Assembly: GCA_010645155.1 (NCBI GenBank)
Contig: CM021316.1
Location: 9,377,925 to 9,441,924 of the forward strand
DNA: 64,000 bases
From: Tigriopus japonicus
Taxonomy: Eukaryota; Arthropoda; Copepoda; Harpacticoida; Harpacticidae
Direction of reading: 5' to 3'
Part shown: piece by piece, positions 34,611 to 46,347 of the stretch
How the letters are laid out: the number at the start of each line of letters is the position of its first letter
Numbering within the stretch: position 1 is the stretch's first letter
Program-made: the position numbers and the translations under genes
The notes under the pieces: model-generated
Database searches by the model: none
Told to the model about the DNA's origin: nothing
The model's input: only the letters and a program-made list of their open reading frames with translations

Positions 34611-36578
34611 TCAGCAGTTGTAAAAGTTCCTAATTTGAGTGTCGAATCGTTTCTCCACAAAATGGCGCTTCAATTTCAAAGTTGGGCCAAGTTCACCTCC
34701 GGGAACACTGAAATCCGTTGGCAAGAGATTCCATTTCTGGATGCGTTGAGCATTGGATGTGGCTTGTTGGTTGGTTCGATCCACACCCTCTTGGATTGCT
34801 TTGCGAACAAGTTCATCATTGAGGGCTTCTTCAATGGTCTTGGCCTTGGATCCAATCTCCTTGCACCAATCCAAGGCTGGGGTGGCCAAAGTTGACTTGG
34901 GTTCCAAGGTGTCAGCATCCACATCAACCTTTAATGTCAGTAGACAGGACAGGAATTTCTTCTTGTCTCCAATGACCATGGCATTAGACAGAGCAGGTAG
35001 TTCCTTTTTCAAGATATCCTCAATCAAAACGGGAGGGATGTTCTCACCTCCCGCTGTGATGATCAGTTCCTTGATCCTGCCGGTGATTTTGTAATATCCA
35101 TCTGTTAATTCTTTGCCAATGTCTCCGGAATGGAGCCACCCATCATCGTCAATCACTTCCTTGGTCTTTTCCTCATTGAAAAGGTAGCCCATCATGATGT
35201 TTCGGCTGCTCATGAGTACTTCCCCATTGCCATCTGGATCGGGTTCATGGATCTTGGTGTGACAACCATCCAAAGAGGGTCCAATGGAGCCTAAGCGGTG
35301 TTGCCCTGGTCGGTTGCCAGTGTGGGGTCCAGAGGTTTCACTCATGCCATAACATTCATGGAGAGGAATATCAAGGCTCAGAAAGTATTCAAAAGTCTCT
35401 TTGGCCATGGGAGCCGCACCCACACCCAGAATCCGGCACTTGTCAAAACCCAAATTCTCTTTGACTTTGCTGAAGACCAATTTCTTGGCCAATGGGTATG
35501 AGTAGCCATCCGGGGGAGCTTGCCCTTCCAGTGCTCTGAGATTGTGCTGCAATCCGGTTTTCTTAGCCCAATCAGCTACCAACCGCTTGACAGCTCCACT
35601 GCTCTTTCCCATCTGGATCATCTTCTCTTGAATCTTCTCAAAGATCCTGGGCACACCAAAGAAAAAAGTGGGACGCACTTCCCGCAGGGTATTGACCAAG
35701 GAACCTTTCATGGCATTCTTATCAGCAAAACAGACCGTAGCTTTTGCCGCCATTGGCATCCACACATCTATCATTTGCGCGGCTGAATGACTCAAGGGAA
35801 GATAACTAATGAAGACATCCTCTTCTGTCACCCGCAAATACGAATCAGCAATTCGAGCAGTCCACGTGAAATTGTCATGGGACATCATGACGCCTTTGGG
35901 AGAACCTGTGGTGCCCGAGGTATAAATAAGTGAGCAACACTGATTGATGGCAATGTTCTTGAGGCGTCGTTCCAATTCTTCATCGGTCTGAGCTTCACCC
36001 ATTTCCATGAGTTGCTTCCAACTGATCACTCCTGGTTTTTTGGGAATGCCGGTATACTGGACCACGGCCTTCAAATGAGGCAACTCTGACTGGATTTGCA
36101 AGATCTTGTCCAGCTGTTTTTCATCCTCCACCACCAGAATATTAGCTCGGCAATTGAGTGCAATGTGCTTGCAAGCCTCGGGACTGTTGGTAGTGTAAAT
36201 TCCGGCAGAGAAGCCATGAGCAAAAATGGCGCCATTTTGGGCGATAAACCATTCAGGTGCATTGAATCCCAGAATGCCAACAGAATGATAAGACTCCAAT
36301 CCCAAATGAATAAAGGCTTTGGCCACAGTTCGAGAATCAGCTAGATACTCTTTATAAGTCCAATTTTGCCACACTCCATCCCGTTTAACAGACAAAGCCA
36401 ATTTATCCGGCACTTCATCTGCTGCTCTTTTTAGCAAAGTGGGCACAGAAAGGGGCGGAACAGCGCTGCTGGAGGCCATTTCCCGGAGTTGAACCGCCCC
36501 ATCAGGCCGGCAGGTCCACAACGAATTGGCAGGAATAAGTTGATCCGGACCATTCTGATATTGGCGAGTTCCGTTCAT
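34611..36578 (-). CDS. ACSBG: Long-chain fatty-acid--CoA ligase, bubblegum (ACSBG) family, single exon
   Basis: Same enzyme family as the eight-exon gene at 11869-23005, but the whole 655-aa protein lies in one uninterrupted frame. The P-loop YTSGTTGSPKG is at 219-229, YGMSETSG at 410-417, SGD at 484-486 and GRIKELIITAGGEN at 500-513. A C-terminal GPTLKLKR holds the catalytic-Lys candidate. All ANL motifs are intact and no stop or frameshift is present, so it should be functional. By eye it is clearly diverged from the spliced paralogue (roughly half identical in a 60-residue block), so it is not a recent retrocopy. Its coding strand is richer in G+C than the surroundings. The start is an ATG at 36578 with no good alternative. 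A minus-strand AATAAA (complement of 34310-34315) follows. It is tail-to-tail with PTDSS, about 600 bp apart. Confidence 0.95.
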   Translation of the reverse strand: MNGTRQYQNGPDQLIPANSLWTCRPDGAVQLREMASSSAVPPLSVPTLLKRAADEVPDKLALSVKRDGVWQNWTYKEYLADSRTVAKAFIHLGLESYHSVGILGFNAPEWFIAQNGAIFAHGFSAGIYTTNSPEACKHIALNCRANILVVEDEKQLDKILQIQSELPHLKAVVQYTGIPKKPGVISWKQLMEMGEAQTDEELERRLKNIAINQCCSLIYTSGTTGSPKGVMMSHDNFTWTARIADSYLRVTEEDVFISYLPLSHSAAQMIDVWMPMAAKATVCFADKNAMKGSLVNTLREVRPTFFFGVPRIFEKIQEKMIQMGKSSGAVKRLVADWAKKTGLQHNLRALEGQAPPDGYSYPLAKKLVFSKVKENLGFDKCRILGVGAAPMAKETFEYFLSLDIPLHECYGMSETSGPHTGNRPGQHRLGSIGPSLDGCHTKIHEPDPDGNGEVLMSSRNIMMGYLFNEEKTKEVIDDDGWLHSGDIGKELTDGYYKITGRIKELIITAGGENIPPVLIEDILKKELPALSNAMVIGDKKKFLSCLLTLKVDVDADTLEPKSTLATPALDWCKEIGSKAKTIEEALNDELVRKAIQEGVDRTNQQATSNAQRIQKWNLLPTDFSVPGGELGPTLKLKRHFVEKRFDTQIRNFYNC

Positions 36579-39500
36579 TTTTGGTTGACCCCACGTGGTT
36601 TGTTCACCCGGAATATTCAGGTTTATTTTTTTTCGTTACGTAACTAACTCAGGTGCCAAAGATAAGAGCCAAAGATCAATGCACGTATGTTGGTGAGACC
36701 AACTCCTCCACGGTTGACTTGACTCTTAAATCCTCTTAGGTTCAGGTTCCAACAAGCAATATCCTCGAGGTTGAAACCCTAATTTATGCCTGACACAAAC
36801 TGTTTGGGATCCAGTGAAATTATTGGAAAGGTTCGAGGCCTAATACGCACTGGAGATCGCCATGAAAGCGTCTGACAGGGAGAAAGAGACACCCAAGCAC
36901 GACTTCAAGTCTGGCATGAGAGCGAAAACTTGCGAGCCCCCGGAGAATAGAGAGCAGAGCAGAGCAGGAAGTGAGGCTGGCGAAATATGGCGTGATGTTT
37001 CAGACGGAAGGGCACGGTGTACTGTACTTTGCTCGACCAATCACGTGATGGCACCAGTTTCGCTCTCAGCTGTTTCGGAAATTCAACGCAAACTGTTCCG
37101 TTCCACTGAGACACGTCATCCAAGTGGATGAATGGAAATTTTTAGAAGTTGCTGATATGGATCTTGGGGGTTCAAAGGTCCAATTTTGGACGGGATGTTT
37201 GGTATGGCATGATGTTGGGATGGGCATGGAGTGTGCTCGGTGCAAAGTCATAAAAAGTGTCGAGTACTTTAGCGTCATGATTGATCTACTTATTGGACAA
37301 ACAAATATTCTTGTCAAATGTCAATTAGTCGGCAGTTATCCTACTCAAATGTTACTGATTTGAAAAGAAAACGTAGGTAATGGTCAAAGGTTGCCTCTTA
37401 AACGACCTTGTCTTGAGGGGACAACTACGGATTTTCTGACGTCTCTTTGTGTTTACTTTGTTCCGACATACATTCAACGTTAGATGGCTCTGTCGGCTTT
37501 ATTTTTCTGGACCTTTTTTGCAGAAATTTGACCAATGATAATATTCTAACAAAAGACCCCAAAGAATTAATCTCTTACCGAGACCGAAAGCAGACCTGCA
37601 CTATAAAGAATGGAGTTTGACAACAAAGATGAAGATTTTTTTGCTCCAAAAGCATCTGAAACTGAAGATTTTCCATTTTTTTAAATAATCGCGTAACCTG
37701 CATATGAGCAATTTAAATTTAAAGTGAATTTTGTAAATACGTAACTTTGTAGTTAGAAGTTTTCGCCCTCGATTTCGGTTAAGCCCTCTGTTGGTACATA
37801 GAGGACTGTAAACTGGAGACCGCTCCTCATTTCGCCGTTTACGTTAGTAGGGAAGTCTTTCCCAAGCGGGGTGGATTGCTTGGCTCTCACTGATGAAATG
37901 CCAAGATTTTAAATACGTTTTTCAACGTCAAAGTGTCAAAATGAACAACTTTCATTGAACAAATTATCATATGTTAGGTTAAATAAAATAATTCAATCCC
38001 TAAAACAAATTGCTAACATTTCCAAAACTGAAGTGTTAGCTATCAAAAGAGGCTATAGATTGACATAGACATAACATTTTACTCATAAATCTCGAGCAGA
38101 TGTTCAGCCATATTAGTACTATGAAATCTCAAAGGATATTCTTTATTCATATGAAGACATATATTGTAAAATCTTTGATATTTCTAGATCTTTCATTGGT
38201 TTCCTTTATCAATAGATATAAACTAACTTTGTTGGCTTGATGTTGGATTTTTTATAACTTAATCAATCAATATTAGGCAGCTAACAAGGTCCATTTCCTC
38301 AATCTTTATAACACTATATTAATTCTTTAAGTTATAAGAAGAGCTTACTACTTTTCAATCCAGGCAGAGTGCACTTTCTTACTTTCTCATTCCCATCACA
38401 TGATCAAGCACATGGGTTTCTCATTTGTTTCACTCCTACAAACGGACTCAAATAGTTATTAGTATTCAATATAAATCACACTAACACAGTTTCATGATAT
38501 GCTTAAGAATGTTTCTTTGTGTGCATCAAGTAACACTTCATTGCTGGGAAGCATTACAAGAACCACTATCAAATAAAAATTCTTTCTTTGGTGACTTGAT
38601 CAATGGACCAAATGCATTTGTGTTGAAATTTTGGGCAAATAAATGCTAAGAAAAAAAATCTGTTTTGAGCTTAAAAGATGCCCAAAATTATGCCTCACAC
38701 AATGCAAACACTGAAATTTATCTTACTCTCTTGGTTCACTCACATTTAGAAAAAAGTATATGGACGTTTGGTATGAGGCTGAATCACCAACAGAACAAGC
38801 CCCACCATCAAGATGAACTCACACACCATGAAGAATCCATCAGTAGTTGAGACTTGACTGATTCCCAAAATAACTTTGGGTGTGAATTTGCTCCTGTCAC
38901 TAAAGTGTATCAAAGGTGGGTGTGCCATCAACCATAGACTGTACCACTATAGCAGATGAAGGAGTTCTACGAAACAAATGAACTGAACTTGAACTTATGA
39001 TTTAAAAAACACACTTGAAAGGCACTGCAGAGATGAATTTATCACATTTCAAGATGATTTTTCAAGATGATTTTAATATTGTGAGTGAGAAGCAACTGGC
39101 AAAACAAACAAGGGTGACTGCAAATTGAAGGCATTCTATAATTGTGATTTGTATCTTGCAAAAGGAATTAAGTCTCAAGTCATTTCTTTAAGTAATAGAA
39201 GCCTACCATGAGCCTATGAATTGCAGGAGGAACTTAATACTCAAAATATAAAAAGTTGTTGTGCTACTTTCAGAAGAAATCATGTTGCGTGATGGTCAAA
39301 GTCTTGTCGCCTTTTGATTGGCAAATGTGGCCAGCCCTGCCCAATGAGAATTGGCTTGGGTTGCTTGAATGACGCATTATTTGAGACAGGCACTTTTTCT
39401 GATGTCGTTTCAAATCCTTTAAATTAAGAAATCCTTGTCTAGAGGTATGGTTGACAACTCTGCAGGGACAGCAATACCATCTCAGCTTGAAGTTGGTACT

Positions 39501-40852
39501 AATTCTCAGTGGTAAAATACCTTACCTTGGTAGACCTTGGTACCTATAATACCTTGGTTCTTACATGAGGAAAGCTTGGCTTATGGGTTCAATCTTTCTT
39601 CTCTTATTGGACTTTCATCCTCCCCAACAATCAGCCTGCTTTGACTTTTCTTTTTAGAGAGAGGTTGGATTTGCAAATTTCCAGGACAAAACATTGAAAT
39701 TTAGGGATCAGAAATCAACTTTCACACTTCCAGAGGGTAGCCAGTGTTGTGGCATGGGGCTAAGCACGTAAAACTCATTCTCAAAGGGACTTAAAACCAC
39801 TTTTCTTCGAAGATTGCGTTCTCCCGCCACAATCTGTTTCTTCCCTACTGATGTAAGAGAATCTGATGATTGGCGGCGGCAGCGCAGTCTAGGAATTCAG
39901 TGGTCTATGGTTGGTAGAACCCTTTCGTTCCATCACCTCTTGTGATCGAGCATTTTCATAATCAAAATTTGTGAGCTAGCTCGTCTCTCTTGTGGTCTAT
40001 TTATTGCGAACTTGAACATGTTTTCTTGTAACGTGTCCAAGCGGTTTGGAGAAAAGCCAAAGCATCTTTTGATGGAGAAAATTTGAACGATCATGAAAAT
40101 TGCCATCCTTCCGTTTCAAAAGAATAAGATTGACTTGAAAAGAGAAAAATCATCAAGTGCTTGATTTTATGAATGGCCCCACCTTAGGCAAAAAAACGTT
40201 CTGGTAGTGTATTGCGTGAGAAATTTGTCAAAAAAGCTAGATAAACTTCTTTGCTAAGTGATTCAGCCAAATCTTGCTAATGACGCCATCAAAGTAAATT
40301 GAATGTAATTGTTGAACGTACAAATACAATGGGCATGTTTAAAGCCGAGTATAAATTATTATGATGGTGTCGATGAATACAATGAGGAGAATTATTCTCT
40401 CAGTTCAAAAAATGTTCAACATTCAGGAAGCTTATTAATAAGTTGAAAAAGACATACGTGAGCCTTTGGCTCAGACAACACGATTAAAATTGAAAAATTG
40501 GTGCAAACAAGCTTAATAAGCCATTCCGACAAAAAACATGTGTATTATTATTTTAATACCTTGCTCCAAAAGACCACATCACCAGATATTTTTAATCAGG
40601 AAGTCACAGAAAGTCTTGAATGCATGGGAAAAAAGTTGCAAAAGCAAGGTTTAAAAACATGGAACATGATAAAATGTTGGAGTGACGACCATGTTTGTGT
40701 TAGAGAGGGCTCGAAAATGACTTTGAATAAATTTTTAATTCTTAATGTTTATACCCCAACGCAACTCAACTTTTCCATAACTCTTTTGTTCGGATGCCTT
40801 TGACGAAATTGCATGCAAACTTATTTCTGTCGACAATTCCGGAACTTCCTCT
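36579..40852. other. Intergenic, 5' side of the single-exon synthetase
   Basis: No coding region or delimitable transposon recognised. The first 0.5 kb must hold the synthetase promoter, but no defined element is visible. Codon-like open stretches (for example 36862-37131) lack recognisable domains and overlap on both strands. Confidence 0.4.
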
Positions 40853-41040
40853 GGAGGAGCGCTGTGGTGTCATGATTAGCGCAGTGTCCTATGGTGAAGA
40901 GGTCCTAGGTTCGATTCCCCTCCTCATTTCTCAAGGAAACTTTTAGACGTTAATCCACACCCACAGACCAACCATTCTAATACCGGACTTGAAATTGCTT
41001 ATTGGAAAAACTGAGCAAAGGCTCACATGGATTAGAAGAT
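40853..41040 (+). repeat. tRNA-derived SINE, family 2 (copy 2)
   Basis: The head GGAGGAGCGCTGTGGTGTCA is followed by TGATTAGCGCAG (A box) and GGTTCGATTCC (B box, 40908-40918). The body contains CCACACCCACAGACC and ATTCTAATACCGGA as in the copy at 27722-27967. The 3' part diverges after about 41010. Confidence 0.78.
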
Positions 41041-41059
41041 TCGTTTCAGCATTGCCAGT

Positions 41060-41945
41060 TTCATCAGAAAAATTAGGACATGCAGGAAGTCAACTTTTCA
41101 TCACCCGGAGTGGGATTTCTCCGCCTGACGGCTGTCGATTGAAGGGATGAGGCAAAGTCATGGCTTTTAAGTTCCAAGACCAATGAACCGATGCTCAGTG
41201 GATCCAGTTTGGCTATTTCCTTATTTTTTTTTGCAAGATAAATCTTTCTATTAATCGATTGCAAAGCACGAAAATTAAAATAATGTCCTTTAAAACATGC
41301 TGAAAAACAATTTCCTGAATTTTTTTTCTCACCCATTCCTAAGGTAATCTCATGGTTGTCTGTACCTGAAATATTGACAAAATCTGATTGTGTCCTTTGA
41401 GAATTGTGCTCGAAAAATAGCCATTGTAAATTGAAAGGCAAAACATATTTCTCCAACATTTTGAACCAAAATCGATTAAAGTGGGCCTAAAAATTATTCT
41501 AAAGAAAATTTTCACAATTTTTCAAGTATGTTCTTAGGAGTGATATTGGTTTCGATTTACTATATTTTTACTACCGGTATAGCGCTAAGTCATAGACTTC
41601 TTGAAGTATGAGAATTTGATAATGGTATTTGATAAGCAGATTTGATGCATCAAAGTGAAGTGTTTGGTATTTTGACTGAGTGTCAAATTTGCCTTGAATT
41701 TTGCACTGAACTTCTCTTCTATCGTCAGAATGTTAAGTTTGATCAAGTGTTTGGCGTGCTTCACGGTTTTTGCTTGTCTGACAGTCTGGAAGTATATCAA
41801 TTTTTGGCCCGTGACCTTTTTCACGGCTCGATTACATATTGGGCAGTACCTATTCGCCTCAAAAGTGGTCTCAAAAGTCTTTGTAACTTGAAAATGACTC
41901 CTCTAACACAATTGAACGCCATGAAAGGGTACAATTTGAGGAAAT
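41060..41945. repeat. Diverged palindromic repeat related to 50842-51408
   Basis: The right part (about 41800-41925: GGCCCGTGACC, CTCAAAAGTGGTCTC, ACTTGAAAATGACTCC, AATTGAACGCC) matches the right arm of the palindrome at 50842-51408. The left part (41130-41230) holds a weaker inverse match. No coding content. Confidence 0.5.
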
Positions 41946-42519
41946 AACGCCTTCAATTTTGTTGCCTCGATCGCAATTAAGATTACATGAGATGGAGTTC
42001 ATGCAGAAAAGTCATCAGAACATCTCCAAATTTATCTAAAAGGATTTCAAAGCCATGCCAAAATTTAGTATAATAATCAAGAACAAAATACTTCGGACCA
42101 AAAAAAGAAGGAAACGCATTCTTTTCGCGCAATAAGTGACACTTTGAGCTTTTATTCTTGCGTTGTTTCTTGTGAACTATTGTTGACTAGCTTGTATTAT
42201 TTCAAACCTAACAAAATTTTGGGAGCCCAGAACAAGGAAACATTTTCTTTCTAAGGCTGAACTATCTGTTTTGACACAATTAATGAAATAATCTATATTT
42301 CAGAGCCTATGAGAGGTTGCTTAGGTCTGTCATCTTAACATTCCGAAATTTCATTTTGCCGTAAAGACAAACAATCCTGAAGCTGGAGGTTGTCCCTGCA
42401 GTGAACATCACTTCACAATATTGTTATTTCTTGTTTACAGACATGATTAGCGTACATACCGTCTGATTAAAGCCTCTCATCTATCCGGATCGGATGTCTC
42501 CACTTTTTGATGGAACATC

Positions 42520-44205
42520 ATGAGCAAAGCGGGCAACAATCGCGGGAATTTGCAGAGTATTTGAACCAATTCTTCCATGTAATCTTTCCAACACATTCAA
42601 TGATTTTTTTTCTCCCTTTCAGAATATCATTGCCTCCTATGTCAAAAAGTATTCACCTCTGCATCCTCTTTACGGCGACATCTAGGAACTGCTAACAGCC
42701 ATGTTGCATGTCAAGAGCCTTCTCATGAGCATCATTTCATCCAAGAGACATTTTCTGATATGGAGACCGCCAAAGCATGGGTTTTGGCCAAAGAATTGGA
42801 TCAAACCTTCAACATCGTGCTCTCAAAACCGAATTACGTCCTGTACAATTGTCGCTATCGCAAGGCACGTGATTCAGCGGCCAGTGTCCAAGGTGACAGA
42901 CCTTTGAAACGAAGGAAAAAAACTTCAAAGCCTGTATACAACTGTCCGGCTAAGTTTATTATTGACAAGTCAGTAGTGTGTTCATGTGATGAAGTTATTG
43001 GTAGTACTGAATGCCAGAACTATTGTGAAATGGTTCGGTTAAGGGGCTGTACCACTCATTCGCATGACTTGGAAATCCGTCACCAACGCTTATCCAAAGT
43101 CACGAAAGAGACTCTGAAAACCCTCCTCAAATCTGGCGTTCCCAAGGCGACAATTTTAAATCAGTATTGCTCTTCAAATTCTTTTGAAACTGAATCGAAA
43201 TTGATCACAATGCAAGATCTGGTGAACTTGGAACGCTTAGATGTTCGTGGTGATGACAACTTGTCGGAATTTGAGAACGTGTGTGTGGAGATGGAAAGAA
43301 AGGAATTTCGTGCAGTTTCTTTTCAAGGTCGCACTCATCCTCCCATTCCTAAAGCCATTCAGAGCAAATTAATTGAAACCAATGGAAAGAGCATGATAAT
43401 CTACGCCTCTGACACAATGCTTGACCAATTCCGGCAGCACCCTCACACTCTGTTTATCGTGGATGTGACCAAGCGGAAAAATATCCCATTGATGACCTTG
43501 ATGGTCAAAGGTATATCAACACTTCAAAATGATGGCATGGATGTACTGTACTTAAAAAATGAACTTTGTTTTTAGATGCTTGGGGAGAAGGCACCCCGAT
43601 TTTCCATATTTTTGGCGACTTGGAATCAGACGTGTTGAAACCGGCTTTGGAGATATTATATGAGTTGGCAACAGAGGCGGTAGAAAGTGTCAAAGTATTA
43701 GTGTCAGACTTCACCGGATCTTTTGTGAAAGTTTGGCGGGAATCGTTCCCTAAATTTGAGATCAAACATGTTCAATGCGAACTGGACACTGCCTGGAAAA
43801 AACAACTATTATTACTTCATGACGCCAAACTCCACCATTGTCTCAAATACTTGGGCCTAATTCCCAGTGATGGTGTTCCTGTAGATAGCGATTTAGACCC
43901 AAATTGCGAGGAAATCGATTCACTCGAGGTATGTTTGCTGATTTCATTTTCTTATCAAATGGCACGGGTTGATTGCATTTTTGAAATTGCCTTTTCAGGA
44001 CCTGAACCAGAGAGGAAGAAAAGCTTTTGCCGTCATGAAACAGTGCAAGAAATATCTCGAATCGGATTGTCCACCAAGTATCAAGAGATGCATCGTGGAG
44101 AAGCTCGAGGATCTTGGTCAATATATTTCGTCCCTAAGTACGGACTACATCGTTCCCACCATTGAAAAGAAAAGGAAACTAGAGAGAACTACATCTAATT
44201 TCTAA
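42520..44205 (+). CDS. C2H2 finger protein with a MULE-transposase-derived core (domestication candidate)
   Basis: Four exons (42520-42556, 42623-43510, 43576-43928, 43999-44205) join in frame to 494 aa with small GT-AG introns of 66, 65 and 70 nt. A C2H2 finger has Cys16, Cys19, His32 and His39. Next comes a FAR1/FLYWCH-like zinc segment (CPAKF near 120, then CTTHSHD with His158 and His160). The core follows Mutator-like transposases: Asp293 (first acidic), a GEGTPIFHIF strand at 312-321 and VSDFTGSF with Asp353 (second acidic). The expected CxWH after this is CELD, and no third acidic block follows, since only about 70 more residues remain. It therefore looks catalytically dead. No terminal inverted repeats were seen around it. 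The first exon is the least certain part; without it the reading still starts at ATG 42760. AATAAA at 44281. Confidence 0.75.
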
Positions 44206-44455
44206 CTAGGAAGTTGATTGAAGCGTGCAAACCGCAATATCAGATCAAATCAGCTGCATTGATGTTCGATATCTGCTGACAATAAAGCTTTCTTTCGTGA
44301 GTTTAATGTGGTAAAAGAAATTGGAAATAAAAAGGTACTAACCTAGTATTCTATCGGGCAGTTAGTTAGTTTTGGATTTTATCTTTTGAGTTAGGTGCAA
44401 TGAATGCGCTGGTAGTGAGGACATACATATAGGTATTTCTTGGGATCGTCTAGAT

Positions 44456-44706
44456 CAGAGGTAGGCATCCGGTGGGCCGCGGCCCACATGTGGGCCTAAG
44501 AGTGGTCTTTGGTGGGCCCAGAAGCTATGGGGAAAGTCCAAAATAGCGGGCCCCTGAGACATCCATATTACTGTATTCGTGGGCCCCAAGCTCTTTGATC
44601 GTTAATTTGTGAGCCACAGAACCTACCAACATCTGTTTGGTGGGCCCCTGACAACATGCAATCAAATCTGTGGGCCTTGACCCAAAAGAGGTGTTGCCGA
44701 CCCCTG
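44456..44706. mobile_element. hAT MITE, GGGCCCAC-rich family (copy 2)
   Basis: Ends CAGAGGTAGGCATCC and GTTGCCGACCCCTG. Flanking 8-mers are GTCTAGAT (44448-44455) and GCCTAGAT (44707-44714), 7 of 8. The body (GGTGGGCCGCGGCCCACATG and following) matches 22467-22733. 251 bp, non-coding. Confidence 0.88.
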
Positions 44707-44730
44707 GCCTAGATCACAATTTCACTCAAA

Positions 44731-45176
44731 ACTAGAGCACTATGAAAACAAAGTACGGTCATAAAGTGCGCCATCTAGTGGATTTCATGCAGCAACAGCT
44801 CGCAGTTCCCATGATACACATATTTTTGAAGATTGCGACGATCATTCACCAGTTTTGGACAAACTAAAGTGCCTCAAATGCCGACTGAGTGTTGTTAATG
44901 AACCTGTGGTGGTTTTTGATTGAAATTATTGGTAAAATCCTTTCAAATTGGCATGGAAACCCGACCACTGAAAAGGTAATTCAGGCATAATCTTTGCCAA
45001 AATTCATCAGAAAAACACTTAAGGTTCTATTTTGACTTCCACCATCAACATTTTAGGCACTTAAGTTTGTCCAAAAAAGATGAATGACTGTTACAATCTT
45101 CAAAAATTTGGGAACTGCGAGCTGTTGACGCATGAAATCCGCTAGATGGCGTACTTTATGACCGTACTCTGCTCTA
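44731..45176. repeat. Palindromic element with about 100-130 bp arms
   Basis: Left-arm segments (AAGTACGGTCATAAAGTGCG, CGCCATCTAGTGG, GCTCGCAGTTCCC) recur inverted in the right arm (45040-45170: GGGAACTGCGAGC, CCGCTAGATGGCG, TACTTTATGACCGTACT). It lies directly after the GGGCCCAC MITE. A foldback-type MITE is likely. Confidence 0.7.
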
Positions 45177-45296
45177 CTCAAAACGATTTAGTGTTACTGA
45201 TATTGGACCAGTGTCAATGGCAGGAATTACTAGTGTCATCAACTTTGGCGGGAAAAAAGTTCGGAAGACGCGTGTTTCTGATGAGCGTGAAAGGTA

Positions 45297-46012
45297 GTAT
45301 GAACGTTACATGGATTGAAAATCCACGTACATAGAAGCCGCCGTACATAAACAAATCCAAGTGGACAGCGAAGTCAATCAGGGTTGCCAAAAAATGCTAG
45401 ACACGCCATTACTATTGGCACAATTTTCTATAAATTATTATGTTTGGTATGTGTACATGTTTCAAAATTAGATTTGCCAAGAGAGTGATATTATCTCCTA
45501 AACTTTCTCCACAGTTTCTCTCCACACCATATCTCACAGAGATATTTTATTTGCCTTGTGGTCAATACTTTACATATGCTTCTATTCTCACAACCATTTT
45601 GGGATAGTAAAATCCCCTAAAAAGAGGGGCACATCATCCTTTTGGCACCTCTAACACACTTCCAAACTGGCGAGACTACCATACCAGGTATATAGCTCCC
45701 CATGACATCATAACTCATTTTCCATTTGCAGATACATAATGTTGCCAAGTTCAAGCATGGGTTAGGAGCTGAAATAGGTTTAGTCTTAATCTACCTACAA
45801 TGAAGATTATGGAGAGAACTTGCGTAATTATTGAATGAATAAAACAAAAATATTTTTGCAATATGATTTCTGAAAGAAAAATTTGTTTCTACTAACTGCC
45901 ATGTGTGTAGCATATTTTAGCAACCCTGATTGACTTTGCCCTTCACCGAGGTTTGTTTATGTACATCGGCTCCTATGTACGTGGATTTTCAATCCATGTA
46001 ACGTTCATAGAA
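45297..46012. repeat. Palindromic element upstream of EIPR1
   Basis: The left arm 45297-45410 (ACGTTACATGGATTGAAAAT, TGTACATAAACAAA-like, GTCAATCAGGGTTGCC) is inverted at 45908-46012 (GCAACCCTGATTGAC, ATTTTCAATCCATGTAACGT). The spacer is about 500 bp of AT-rich sequence. The outer boundary is about 340 bp from the EIPR1 start codon, so it could contribute to its 5' region. Confidence 0.7.
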
Positions 46013-46347
46013 AGGTAGCTAAAACGAAGATTCAGGCCTTCCTCATCTATAGATGATCAACTTAAAGTTACTTAATCAAATAAGGTTTGACTATTTTTTA
46101 TTTGCTTTATGTAAAAAAGTTTACTCTTTGTAGTAAATTGCGTTTCATGGAATCTGGCTGTCGCCAAAATTTGTACACTTTATGTTGTAAATTGCTTTTT
46201 TATTGCCCCTACAGTTGACCCAGAACGATTTTGATGTGAGCACTAAATATGGCAACCCTGAGTTCGGTTTGTTTACCTCGCCAAAAATCGTAACAAGTGA
46301 GTGAGAAAGACAGAAAGATAGAAAGGGAGAGAAACATCTTTGTCAAG

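Noticed and set aside
36840..37131. Overlapping frames on both strands upstream of the single-exon synthetase
   Set aside because: Overlap on three frames indicates a locally G+C-rich promoter-like patch without stops, not a gene.
40498..40803. 101-codon plus-strand frame with a continuous, protein-like composition
   Set aside because: No recognisable motif, no splice context and no homologous copy in the window.
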